Virus record (IMG/VR): IMGVR_UViG_3300046458_000063
Location: 1 to 45,382 of that record
Source of the DNA: a virus
Reading direction: 5' to 3' (one strand)
DNA: 45,382 nt
The position numbers were made by a program, and so were the translations under genes. Positions 38,966 through 45,382 of this stretch are shown here, in pieces (within the stretch, counting starts at the first letter, position 1; each line of letters opens with the position of its first letter). The notes beneath the pieces were generated by a model. The model was not told the DNA's origin, ran no database searches, and was given only the letters and a program-made list of their open reading frames with translations.

Positions 38966-41011
38966 ATGTCCGCACAACAGAAGAAACATCCCTTCGATTT
39001 CAAAACCCAATACGGACTTGGCTTCAGCACTCAGGACGATGAGATCGTTGTCGACTTCTTCTGCGGTGGTGGCGGCGCCGGTACCGGTCTGGAAATGGGC
39101 CTGGGTCGCGCCGTAAATGTTGCGAAGAACCACAGCGCCAGCGCGATCAGCATGCACACCGTGAATCACCCGGGCGCGGTGCACTACACAACCGACGTGT
39201 TCGAGGGTGATCCGGACACCGAGTGCGACGGTAAGGCCGTGGGCTGGTTCCACATGTCACCTGATTGCACGCACCACAGCCAAGCCGCCGGCGGTCAACC
39301 GCGCAAGCGCGAGATTCGCAACCTGTCCTGGATCGGCCTGAAGTGGGCCGGCAAGAAGAAGCCCCGCGTCATCAGCCTGGAGAACGTGAAGCAGATCCTC
39401 CAGTGGGGGCCGTTGATCGCCAAGCGTTGCAAGTCCACCGGCCGCGTCGTGAAGCTGGGCGGCGGCATTGCAGCACCGGGCGAAGTGGTGCCGGTCCACC
39501 AGCAGTTCCTGGTGCCCGACCCGAAACGTCGCGGGCAGACCTGGGCCGTGTTCGTTGCAGAGCTGCAACACCTGGGCTACGTCGTTGAGTGGCGGGTGCT
39601 GAAGGCCTGCGACTACGGCGCACCGACGAGCCGGGAACGCCTGTTCATGATCGCCCGTTGCGACGGCCAACCGATCGTGTGGCCTCAGCCGACCCACGCC
39701 AAGCACCCAGTAAAGGGCCAGAAGAAGTGGCGCACAGCTGCCGAGTGCATCGATTGGACGATCCCAAGCAAGAGCATCTTCGACCGGCCGAAGCCGCTGG
39801 CACCCGCCACCATGCGGCGGATCGCCAAGGGCATGAAGAAGTTCGTCATCGATGCGGCTGACCCATTCATTGTTCCAATCGCGAACTGGTCCGGAGAAAG
39901 CGTGCAGTCAGCACACGACCCACTGCGCACCGTGACTTCTTGGCCGCGCGGTGGCTCGTTCGCCATGGCCAGCCCGATCATCGCGCCAGCCACGCACCAA
40001 GGCAGCGACCGCGTCAACGACCCGCACGCCCCACTGCCGACGGTGACATGCGCGAACCGCGGCGAGCTGACGTTGATCAGTCCGGTACTGGTCGGCGCCG
40101 GTGGACCTGAGTACAGCGGCAAGCCGGCGACAGCAGATCATCCCGCCGGGACGCTGATGACCCAGAATCACCGCGCTCTCGCCGCTGCGCACCTGGTGAA
40201 GTTCCGGTTTGCAGACGAAGGCAAGGCGCTCGATGAGCCGCTGCCAACCATCACCAGCGGCGGAAACTATCAGCGCCCGGCCGGTGCCGCACACGCAATG
40301 GGCATCTCGACGGTGTTCATGGCCCAGATGAATGGTGGCTTCAACACCACCGACGCCAAGAGCATTGAAGACCCCATGACCACGGTGACCAATACCGGCA
40401 GCCAGCAACAGCTGGTGACTGCCAACCTGGTACACCTGCGCGGCAACTGCGATGCGCGGGACGCCGACGACCCGCTGCACACCATCAGCGCCGGCGGCAC
40501 TCATCACGGTCTGGTCACTGCGTTCATGGAGCGTCAGTTCGGCGCCAGCGTCGGCCAAGCCGTGAACGAACCGGCACCAACCATCACTGCCGGTGGTGGC
40601 GGCAAGAGTTCGCTGGTCGAGTTCCAGCTCTCGCCAGAGGTTGAAGCCGGTGCGCTGCGCGTCGCGGCATTCCTCATAAGCTACTACGGCACCGAGAACA
40701 TGAGCGCCGCAGACGCGCCAGCACCAACGATCACCACCAAGGACCGGCTCGGCCTGGTCACCGTCACCATCAAGGGCACACCGTATGTGATCGTCGACAT
40801 CTGCCTGCGGATGCTGCAACCCGCCGAACTGTACAAGGCCCAGGGCTTCCCCGCCGACTACATCATCAGCCACGGCGCCGACGGCAAGCCATTCACCAAG
40901 ACTCAGCAGGTGCACATGTGCGGCAACAGCGTCAGCCCGCCGCCGATGGCTGCATTGGCCCGCGCCAACGATCCTTGGAAATACTCTGCCCAACAACAGG
41001 AGGCTGCATGA
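38966..41011 (+). CDS. C5 cytosine DNA methyltransferase with repeat-rich recognition region
   Basis: The product has 681 aa. Motif I is VVDFFCGGGGAGTGLE (28-43), the catalytic Cys101 lies in MSPDCTHHSQ (a PDC variant of the usual PCQ), motif VI is SLENVKQ (137-143), motif VIII is APTSRERLFMIAR. Residues about 310-600 consist of tandem units of type DPLPTITSGG...LVTAHLV before the C-terminal PAELYKAQGFPADYI and GNSVSPP. It probably protects phage DNA from restriction. Length is about twice the usual because of the repeats. Confidence 0.93.
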   Translation: MSAQQKKHPFDFKTQYGLGFSTQDDEIVVDFFCGGGGAGTGLEMGLGRAVNVAKNHSASAISMHTVNHPGAVHYTTDVFEGDPDTECDGKAVGWFHMSPDCTHHSQAAGGQPRKREIRNLSWIGLKWAGKKKPRVISLENVKQILQWGPLIAKRCKSTGRVVKLGGGIAAPGEVVPVHQQFLVPDPKRRGQTWAVFVAELQHLGYVVEWRVLKACDYGAPTSRERLFMIARCDGQPIVWPQPTHAKHPVKGQKKWRTAAECIDWTIPSKSIFDRPKPLAPATMRRIAKGMKKFVIDAADPFIVPIANWSGESVQSAHDPLRTVTSWPRGGSFAMASPIIAPATHQGSDRVNDPHAPLPTVTCANRGELTLISPVLVGAGGPEYSGKPATADHPAGTLMTQNHRALAAAHLVKFRFADEGKALDEPLPTITSGGNYQRPAGAAHAMGISTVFMAQMNGGFNTTDAKSIEDPMTTVTNTGSQQQLVTANLVHLRGNCDARDADDPLHTISAGGTHHGLVTAFMERQFGASVGQAVNEPAPTITAGGGGKSSLVEFQLSPEVEAGALRVAAFLISYYGTENMSAADAPAPTITTKDRLGLVTVTIKGTPYVIVDICLRMLQPAELYKAQGFPADYIISHGADGKPFTKTQQVHMCGNSVSPPPMAALARANDPWKYSAQQQEAA

Positions 41012-41565
41012 TCAATCTCTTCTGGCGCCTGGTCGCCAAGCTGCTCGCGCGCCCGGCCATCGCCGACTGGCTCATCGCGCGCGCCCAGCACACCCCATAC
41101 CTGCACATCACGTCCGCCGATGGCTCCGAGATGTACATGGGCCGCTGGTGGCTGTTCAACCCATACGACCGTGATAGTCACCGATCCAGGCTCTGGTGGT
41201 GCCCATGGTCTGTGCGGATCCATCACATCAAGCGGCCGGACAGCGACCGCGACCTACACGACCACCCTTGGAACGCTCGAACGATCATCCTTCGCGGCGG
41301 TTACACGGAGCAGCGGCTTCTCGAGCACGACGATGCGGCGCTGGCTGGCCTGAACGTTCCACTTTCAGCCCAGGCTACCGAATACATCGACCGGTGCCCG
41401 GGCGACACAGCGCCACTGAGCTATGGCGAATACCACCGGATCGACTCTGTTGCCGAGGGCGGCGCCTTCACCCTGTTCATCAGCGGCCCATACCAGGGCA
41501 CTTGGGGTTTTCTGGTCAACGGCATAAAGGTGCCATGGCGCACCTACACTGGAACGGAAAATTGA
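41008..41565 (+). CDS. Cupin-like phage protein
   Basis: The product has 185 aa and starts MINLFWRLVAKLLARPAIAD. The middle and end (DLHDHPWNARTIILRGGYTEQ, PLSYGEYHRIDSVAEGGAFTLFISGPYQGTWGFLVNG) show His/Glu placement of a cupin barrel. ATG 41008 overlaps the methyltransferase stop (ATGA) and has AGGAGG upstream; the frame is open further up but that part is inside the methyltransferase gene. It may act on nucleotides or modify DNA with its neighbour, which is only inference. Confidence 0.7.
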   Translation: MINLFWRLVAKLLARPAIADWLIARAQHTPYLHITSADGSEMYMGRWWLFNPYDRDSHRSRLWWCPWSVRIHHIKRPDSDRDLHDHPWNARTIILRGGYTEQRLLEHDDAALAGLNVPLSAQATEYIDRCPGDTAPLSYGEYHRIDSVAEGGAFTLFISGPYQGTWGFLVNGIKVPWRTYTGTEN

Positions 41566-41588
41566 GCCGTCAGTGACGGCTCGCCGCA

Positions 41589-41930
41589 TCACATAAATTT
41601 CGACACGATGTCGATAATGTTCTTCGCGACTGTCGTGAACGAAGCTGCCCCAGAAAGCCAGCCACCAAGACGCGATTTTTTGACGATGTCGAGCTTCTGG
41701 TCCTGTGACGCTTCGTGGTGCTTCCGAAGTTCTGCCACCAATTCTTCAAGGAGTTCGCGCGGGGTCCCGGATGGCAGGCCTATCTCTTCAAGTACCGAAG
41801 GTTGGTAGAAATGGATCGCTTGACCGCCGCGCACGAAATGAGTGTTCTTCAACTCCACGTCAAGAGTTTCCGGGGCTCTGATACCACCAGCGCAATCAGT
41901 AAATGTAACGACGTCCGTTTTAAGACCCAT
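41589..41930 (-). CDS. Minus-strand moron, unknown function
   Basis: The product has 113 aa and starts MGLKTDVVTFTDCAGGIRAP. It ends in an amphipathic/hydrophobic segment (LSGAASFTTVAKNIIDIVSKFM). The middle is helical (PRELLEELVAELRKHHEASQDQKLDIVKK). It is inverted relative to the surrounding operon, lower in GC, and has its own promoter-like sequence. No family is recognised. These traits fit a lysogen-expressed accessory gene. Confidence 0.65.
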   Translation of the reverse strand: MGLKTDVVTFTDCAGGIRAPETLDVELKNTHFVRGGQAIHFYQPSVLEEIGLPSGTPRELLEELVAELRKHHEASQDQKLDIVKKSRLGGWLSGAASFTTVAKNIIDIVSKFM

Positions 41931-41970
41931 TATTTTTCTCTCGCTTGAAATTCAAGGATTGGAACAATCT

Positions 41971-41999
41971 GAAATACAGATCGCCCCTCATGTAAGCAA
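41971..41999 (-). promoter_or_regulatory. Candidate promoter of the minus-strand moron
   Basis: On the minus strand TTGCTT (41999-41994) and TATTTC (41976-41971) are 17 bp apart, with the start codon at 41930 and GAGAG ribosome site before it. It supports independent expression against the direction of the early operon. Confidence 0.5.
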
Positions 42000-42055
42000 C
42001 ACATTTCAACTCCCTCCCCTTCAAAGTCAGCCGCTATAGCGGCAAGGACGAAGTC

Positions 42056-42502
42056 ATGCCTGAAGAAATGAAGAAAGCGTGGCCAGAACACTACCGCTAC
42101 ATCGACACCATTGGGCCAGAAGGTCTTGAGGTGCACTGCATCACCTACGAGGTGATCGGTGAAACCGCGCAGTGTTTCTACATCGGTGACAAGCATACCT
42201 GCGACCTGGTCAGCGGCCCGCAATACGGCTGGACCGCCGAGGCAGTGAAGAAACGCCGCAAGCGTGTACTGAAAGAAGGTGGTACCTGGGGCCGGCGCTT
42301 CGCCTACACCGACAAGGCACTGGCGCTACGTTCGTACAAGGCGCGCAAGTCTTGGCAAATGCGGCACGCGCAACTGTCGATGGAAAGAGCCAAAGCAGCT
42401 ATTGGGTATTTCGGCAGCCTTGAAGTCGAAAGCACAATTCCCACCGAGGCAGTGACTATCCCGAGCGAATACATTCAGGGCCTGGGCTGGGGGGATTGCT
42501 GA
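42056..42502 (+). CDS. Early phage protein, unknown function
   Basis: The product has 148 aa and starts MPEEMKKAWPEHYRYIDTIG. It has EGLEVHCITYEVIGETAQCFYIGDK, then a basic helical part (AVKKRRKRVLKEGGTWGRRFAYTDKALALRSYKARKSWQMRHAQ). A soluble basic protein, probably interacting with nucleic acid or other proteins. It ends in a one-base overlap with the next mini-gene. Confidence 0.7.
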   Translation: MPEEMKKAWPEHYRYIDTIGPEGLEVHCITYEVIGETAQCFYIGDKHTCDLVSGPQYGWTAEAVKKRRKRVLKEGGTWGRRFAYTDKALALRSYKARKSWQMRHAQLSMERAKAAIGYFGSLEVESTIPTEAVTIPSEYIQGLGWGDC

Positions 42503-42567
42503 TGATCATCCCAATTGCAGCCCCGCTCTACATGCTCTGGCTCATCTACAAGGGGCCGCGTCGATGA
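42502..42567 (+). CDS. 21-aa membrane mini-gene
   Basis: The frame reads MIIPIAAPLYMLWLIYKG and then PRR, a single hydrophobic helix with a basic end. It overlaps the upstream stop by one base (TGATG) and the next start by four (ATGA), exactly filling the gap between two genes. Such double coupling is unlikely by chance. Membrane insertion is predicted from composition; function unknown. Confidence 0.5.
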   Translation: MIIPIAAPLYMLWLIYKGPRR

Positions 42568-43025
42568 GTGATGCCCCCATCGAACCACAGGAATACTTGT
42601 ACGGCGTGAAGGTCGTGCAGATCGAAGACCTCCGGGTGGCGCGCGGCATGACACGTCGCCCGGCCTCTTCGTGCCGGCACAAGAAGCTTGTCTACGACGA
42701 CAAGGAGCGGCGCGTCTGGTGCAGCGACTGCGAAGCCGAAGTCGAGCCATTCGACGCGTTCATCGGCCTTGTCGAGAGGTTCAGCGCCGCAGAGAGCTCA
42801 ATTACTCGCCGGCGTCGAGAATTGGACGAAGCAGAGAAATTCCAGATCCGCAGCCGGGCCGCCAAGGTAATGGACGAGGCCTGGCGCAGCACGAAGATGG
42901 CCCCGCTCTGCCCTCACTGCAATACCGCAATCCTTCCCGAGGATGTCGCGAGCGGTGTGGCCAGCACATCAAAGGCCCTCGCCGCCGCCGCCAGAAAGCG
43001 AAACGCCGCTCTGGCGCCGAAGTAA
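42564..43025 (+). CDS. Zn-binding early protein, unknown function
   Basis: The product has 153 aa. SSCRHKKLVYDDKERRVWCSDCEAEVEPFDAF (residues about 35-65) and a second CPHCNTAILPED near residue 116 are two zinc-binding elements joined by a charged coiled coil. The C-terminus is Ala/Lys-rich. The gene precedes xis. Nucleic acid binding is possible. Confidence 0.7.
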   Translation: MSDAPIEPQEYLYGVKVVQIEDLRVARGMTRRPASSCRHKKLVYDDKERRVWCSDCEAEVEPFDAFIGLVERFSAAESSITRRRRELDEAEKFQIRSRAAKVMDEAWRSTKMAPLCPHCNTAILPEDVASGVASTSKALAAAARKRNAALAPK

Positions 43026-43068
43026 TCCCACCCCCACCTTCTGCCGCCACGCGCGGCATGGAGCATTC

Positions 43069-43311
43069 ATGAGCAAAGTTACCCTGGACGAATGGGCCGC
43101 GGCCGAGTTCAAGACCCCGCCCAGTCCCAACACCTTGCGCAAATGGGCGCGAGAAGGCCGGATCGCTCCGGTACCGGTAAAGCACGGGCGCAACTACTAT
43201 GTAGAGTCTGACGCCCACTACCAAGAACCTGACCAGCAGCCCGTCCGGATCGTCGGCGGCAGCCTGATCAGCAGAATAGAGAGAGCACGCAATGGCGCCC
43301 AGGCCGCGTAA
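43069..43311 (+). CDS. xis: Excisionase (Xis)
   Basis: The product has 80 aa and starts MSKVTLDEWAAAEFKTPPSP. NTLRKWAREGRIAPVPVKHGRNYYVESDAHYQ is the winged-helix recognition part of lambda-type excisionases. It ends 20 bases into the integrase gene, the common xis-int overlap. It bends attR/attL arms to direct Int toward excision. Confidence 0.92.
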   Translation: MSKVTLDEWAAAEFKTPPSPNTLRKWAREGRIAPVPVKHGRNYYVESDAHYQEPDQQPVRIVGGSLISRIERARNGAQAA

Positions 43312-44395
43312 TACCGGGTCAAAGGATCTTCCGCCCAATCTCTACCGCAAGACCGACGCCCGCAACGGCGTCACCTATTACACCTACCGCGACCCGATCA
43401 GTGGTCGCGTGTTCGGTCTGGGCAAGGACAAGGAGGCGGCCATTCGCGAGGCCGTCGCCGCCAACCATGCCGACGCACTCAAGCCAACCCTGACAGAACG
43501 CATCAGCACCCCGGCGCCAGCGCCGGGCAAGCTGTTCTCGGAATGGCTGGTCGAATATCGAGAGCTGTTCGCCGAGCGGAAACTGTCGGCCAGCAGCAAC
43601 AAAAACGTGGGCATGCGAATCAACCGCCTTGATGCGGTATTCGGTTCGAAGGGGATCAAGGACATCACAACGATGGATGTGGCCGATTACCTGACAGGCA
43701 TGGCCAAAGAAGGAAAGGCGCAGATGGCCAGGGCGATGCGCTCGCTGTTGCGAGACGTGTTCGTCGAGGCCATGGCCAGGGGATGGGTCGGCGCCAACCC
43801 GGTCGAAGTGACGAAGGCTGCGCGGGTGAACATCAAGCGCGAACGGCTGACGCTGGAACTGTGGAAGGCAATATACGAAGAGGCCGAGAAGCCGTGGCTG
43901 CGCCGAGCGATGGAACTGGCGGTGCTCACCGGTCAGCGCCGCGACGACATTGCATCGATGCTGTTCAAGGACGTTCACGACGGTTTCCTGCACGTTGTAC
44001 AGTCAAAGACCGGTGCCCGTCTTCGAATCAGTACCGATATTCGCCTGGAGTCTGTCGGTCTGGACCTTAATCAAGTGGTCAAGCAGTGCCGCGATCGCGT
44101 TCTGTCACAACACCTGGTGCATCATGCTCAAGCACCGGGGCGGGCCAAAGCTGGTCAGCCGGTGGTGCTGGACACCCTGAGCTCTGCATTTGCCGAAGCT
44201 CGAGATAAGGCAGGCGCGAAGCTGGGGATATCCTTCGGCCGGCAGCCACCGTCCTTTCACGAACAGCGCTCGCTTGCTGCCCGCCTGCATGAGGCAGAAG
44301 GTCGGGACGCGCAGAAACTACTCGGTCACCGTTCGGCCACCATGACTGATCTGTACCGCGACAGCCGAGGCGCAGAGTGGATCGACGTGGCATAA
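43292..44395 (+). CDS. int: Integrase, lambda type tyrosine recombinase
   Basis: The product has 367 aa. The N-terminal arm-binding domain (KDLPPNLYRKTDARNGVTYYTYRDPISGRVFGLGKDKEAAI) closely follows the lambda Int pattern. The core-binding domain spans about 80-175. The catalytic domain has Arg216 (TGQRRDD), Lys239, His323/Arg326 (SFHEQRS), His346 (LLGHRS) and Tyr355 (TDLYRDS). It recombines attP with the 5' end of yffB. The stop lies about 80 bp from attR. Confidence 0.96.
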   Translation: MAPRPRNTGSKDLPPNLYRKTDARNGVTYYTYRDPISGRVFGLGKDKEAAIREAVAANHADALKPTLTERISTPAPAPGKLFSEWLVEYRELFAERKLSASSNKNVGMRINRLDAVFGSKGIKDITTMDVADYLTGMAKEGKAQMARAMRSLLRDVFVEAMARGWVGANPVEVTKAARVNIKRERLTLELWKAIYEEAEKPWLRRAMELAVLTGQRRDDIASMLFKDVHDGFLHVVQSKTGARLRISTDIRLESVGLDLNQVVKQCRDRVLSQHLVHHAQAPGRAKAGQPVVLDTLSSAFAEARDKAGAKLGISFGRQPPSFHEQRSLAARLHEAEGRDAQKLLGHRSATMTDLYRDSRGAEWIDVA

Positions 44396-44419
44396 TCGAC
44401 GGCTGAATTTTGCAGCGAT

Positions 44420-44438
44420 ATTGGGGAGATTTTGGGGA
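44420..44438 (+). promoter_or_regulatory. Tandem ATTGGGGA/TTTTGGGGA: arm-type sites and yffB ribosome site
   Basis: ATTGGGGA (44420-44427) and TTTTGGGGA (44430-44438) are 10 bp apart. The second GGGGA is 7 nt before the new yffB ATG, so it also serves as Shine-Dalgarno. A matching TTTTGGGGA is on the left arm at 1576. Integrase binding here could compete with yffB translation signals at the DNA level. CATAAT at 44391-44396, at the int stop, could act as a -10 box. Confidence 0.5.
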
Positions 44439-44445
44439 ATGAAAT

Positions 44446-44808
44446 ATGCCCAATAAAATCAAGCACTTACAGCTTTACGGCATCAAAGCCTGCGACACCA
44501 TGAAAAAGGCGCGCACCTGGCTCGATGAACACGCTGTCAGCTATGACTTTCATGATTACAAGGCGGTCGGTATCGACCGCGAACACCTGACCCAATGGTG
44601 CAACGAGCACGGCTGGGAAGTGGTGTTGAACCGTGCAGGCACGACCTTTCGCAAGCTCGACGACGAACGCAAAGCCGATCTCGACCAGACGAAAGCCATC
44701 GAACTGATGCTCGCACAACCCTCGATGATCAAGCGCCCGGTGCTCGATCTCGGTGACCGAACCCTGATTGGCTTCAAGCCAGACATCTACGCGGCCGCGC
44801 TCAAGTAA
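44446..44808 (+). CDS. yffB: YffB/ArsC-like reductase with phage-supplied N-terminus
   Basis: The product has 120 aa. It is a thioredoxin-fold Spx/ArsC-family protein: LYGIKACDTMKKARTWLDEHAV with the family Cys, then GWEVVLNRAGTTFRKLDD, and SMIKRPVLDLGDRTLIGF. The first 13 codons (MPNKIKHLQLYG) and the ribosome site come from the phage arm; host sequence starts within attR. The native beginning is at 1406. The active site remains intact, so the rebuilt protein should be functional. It lies 32 bp before dapD. Confidence 0.92.
   Translation: MPNKIKHLQLYGIKACDTMKKARTWLDEHAVSYDFHDYKAVGIDREHLTQWCNEHGWEVVLNRAGTTFRKLDDERKADLDQTKAIELMLAQPSMIKRPVLDLGDRTLIGFKPDIYAAALK
44478..44492. other. attR core (15-bp crossover region)
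   Basis: CGGCATCAAAGCCTG, identical to attL at 1438-1452, inside codons for GIKAC of yffB. Sequence to the left is phage, to the right host. Confidence 0.85.
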
Positions 44809-44840
44809 GCAGCCCGTTCAATTTTGTTAGAGGTATACAC

Positions 44841-45382
44841 ATGTCCACTACCCTGTTCAGCCTGGCCTTCGGTGTCGGCACTCAAAACCGTCAAGGCGCT
44901 TGGCTGGAAGTGTTCTACGCCGCCCCGCTGCTCAATCCATCGGCTGAAATCGTCGCCGCCATCGCCCCGATCCTGGGTTACAGCGAAGGCAATCAGGCCA
45001 TCGCATTCAGCACCACCCAGGCCTCGCAACTGGCAGAAGCACTCAAAGCCGTCGACGCTGCCCAGGCCGCCCTGCTGACCCGCCTGGCCGAGAGCCACAA
45101 GCCGCTGGTCGCCACCCTGCTGGCCGAAGATGCCCAGCTGTCATCCACTCCCGAGGCCTACCTCAAGCTGCATCTGCTGAGCCATCGCCTGGTCAAGCCA
45201 CACGGCCTGAACCTGGCCGGGATCTTCCCGCTGCTGCCGAACGTGGCCTGGACCAGCCAGGGCGCGGTCGACCTGAGCGAACTGGCCGAGCTGCAACTCG
45301 AGGCCCGTCTGCGCGGCGAACTGCTGGAAGTGTTCTCGGTGGACAAATTCCCGAAAATGACCGACTACGTGGTTCCGGCCGG
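44841..45382 (+). CDS. dapD: Tetrahydrodipicolinate N-succinyltransferase (3' end outside window)
   Basis: The visible 180 codons start MSTTLFSLAFGVGTQNRQGA and contain LEVFYAAPLLNP, LHLLSHRLVKPHGLNLAGIFPLLPNVAWT and LRGELLEVFSVDKFPKMTDYV, the N-terminal part of the pseudomonad-type DapD. It carries out the succinylation step in diaminopimelate and lysine synthesis. The left-handed beta-helix part would follow beyond the window. No terminator separates it from yffB, so it may be partly transcribed from phage-derived upstream DNA. Confidence 0.93.
   Translation, partial: MSTTLFSLAFGVGTQNRQGAWLEVFYAAPLLNPSAEIVAAIAPILGYSEGNQAIAFSTTQASQLAEALKAVDAAQAALLTRLAESHKPLVATLLAEDAQLSSTPEAYLKLHLLSHRLVKPHGLNLAGIFPLLPNVAWTSQGAVDLSELAELQLEARLRGELLEVFSVDKFPKMTDYVVPA

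Larger units (their letters stand above)
1438..44492. mobile_element. Complete lambda-organised siphovirus prophage (~43 kb)
   Basis: The element is bounded by a 15-bp direct repeat (CGGCATCAAAGCCTG) at 1438-1452 and 44478-44492. Between the repeats lie integrase and Xis, CI/Cro/CII, O- and P-like replication genes, terminase, an HK97-type head, a lambda-type long tail (J, I, K, L, M, H, G/GT), holin, endolysin and spanins. All essential modules are present and open, so the prophage looks intact. The gene order is the lambda map read in mirror image: int and the early genes at the right, the late genes at the left. Morons are inserted near attL, between K and I, between Q and holin, and in the early operon. 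Inducibility cannot be judged from sequence. Confidence 0.95.

Noticed and set aside
39908-40996. 362-codon minus-strand frame
   Set aside because: Antisense of the methyltransferase repeat region; open because of GC-rich codon bias.

Overview
The window is a chromosomal segment of a Pseudomonas, probably of the P. fluorescens lineage. This rests on the flanking genes (a CPA1-type Na+/H+ antiporter, a yffB/ArsC-like reductase and dapD), on a paired REP element of the type seen in these species, and on overall codon style. It carries one complete-looking, lambda-organised siphovirus prophage of about 43 kb, from attL (1438-1452) to attR (44478-44492).

Layout. 1-1135: antiporter (partial, minus). 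1237-1330: REP pair. 1406-1465: cut-off 5' end of yffB, ending in attL. 1466-1884: phage attachment arm without genes. 1885-2935: a plus-strand moron with a Clp-fold (SDH-type) serine protease. 2996-4247: Rz/Rz1 spanins, a DUF6527 protein and a SleB-type endolysin. 4307-6811: tail fibre and accessory genes. 6821-17073: lambda-type tail genes J, I, K, L, M, H and a G/GT frameshift pair, with an inserted lipoprotein gene. 17083-25267: tail tube, completion and connector genes, HK97-type capsid, protease, portal and terminase. 25268-25443: probable cos region. 25444-26411: HNH nuclease, a small coiled-coil protein and holin. 26470-27479: a hicAB toxin-antitoxin plus membrane-protein cassette on the opposite strand. 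27594-33620: the rightward early operon in reverse order (Q-position protein, Zn-ribbon protein, a second tyrosine recombinase, RusA, P, O with internal origin iterons, Rha/KilAC, CII, Cro). 33648-33723: operator region. 33717-34565: CI. 34616-34933: DUF1654 gene behind a LexA box. 35052-35094: second operator/promoter. 35100-43311: leftward early operon with a long structured leader, a TerB-like protein, small membrane proteins, a candidate ~345-nt structured RNA, hypothetical genes, an Abi-like membrane protein, a cytosine methyltransferase, a cupin-like protein and Xis. 43292-44395: lambda-type integrase. 44446-44808: yffB rebuilt with a phage-supplied start. 44841-45382: dapD (partial).

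How it works together. CI and Cro contest a set of related operator sites. Three lie between cro and cI, one upstream of the DUF1654 gene and two at the early promoter that faces int. The early minus-strand operon leads through O/P replication genes to a Q-position protein, and then to a late operon that runs leftward from holin to spanins. The late operon has several intrinsic terminators immediately upstream of ribosome binding sites, so expression probably depends on antitermination. Int/Xis recombine inside the 5' end of the host yffB. The phage arm provides a replacement promoter region, Shine-Dalgarno sequence and 13 codons, so the host gene stays open but is re-wired.

Most notable: the yffB N-terminus swap at attR; a discrete structured RNA gene at about 36746-37093 with two mutually exclusive folds; iterons inside the O-like gene; a LexA box touching a phage operator; a complete second tyrosine recombinase in the replication region; tandem repeats forming the middle of the methyltransferase; and several minus-strand cassettes (Abi-like protein, 41.6 kb gene) and a plus-strand hicAB cassette that look like separately acquired defence or exclusion genes.
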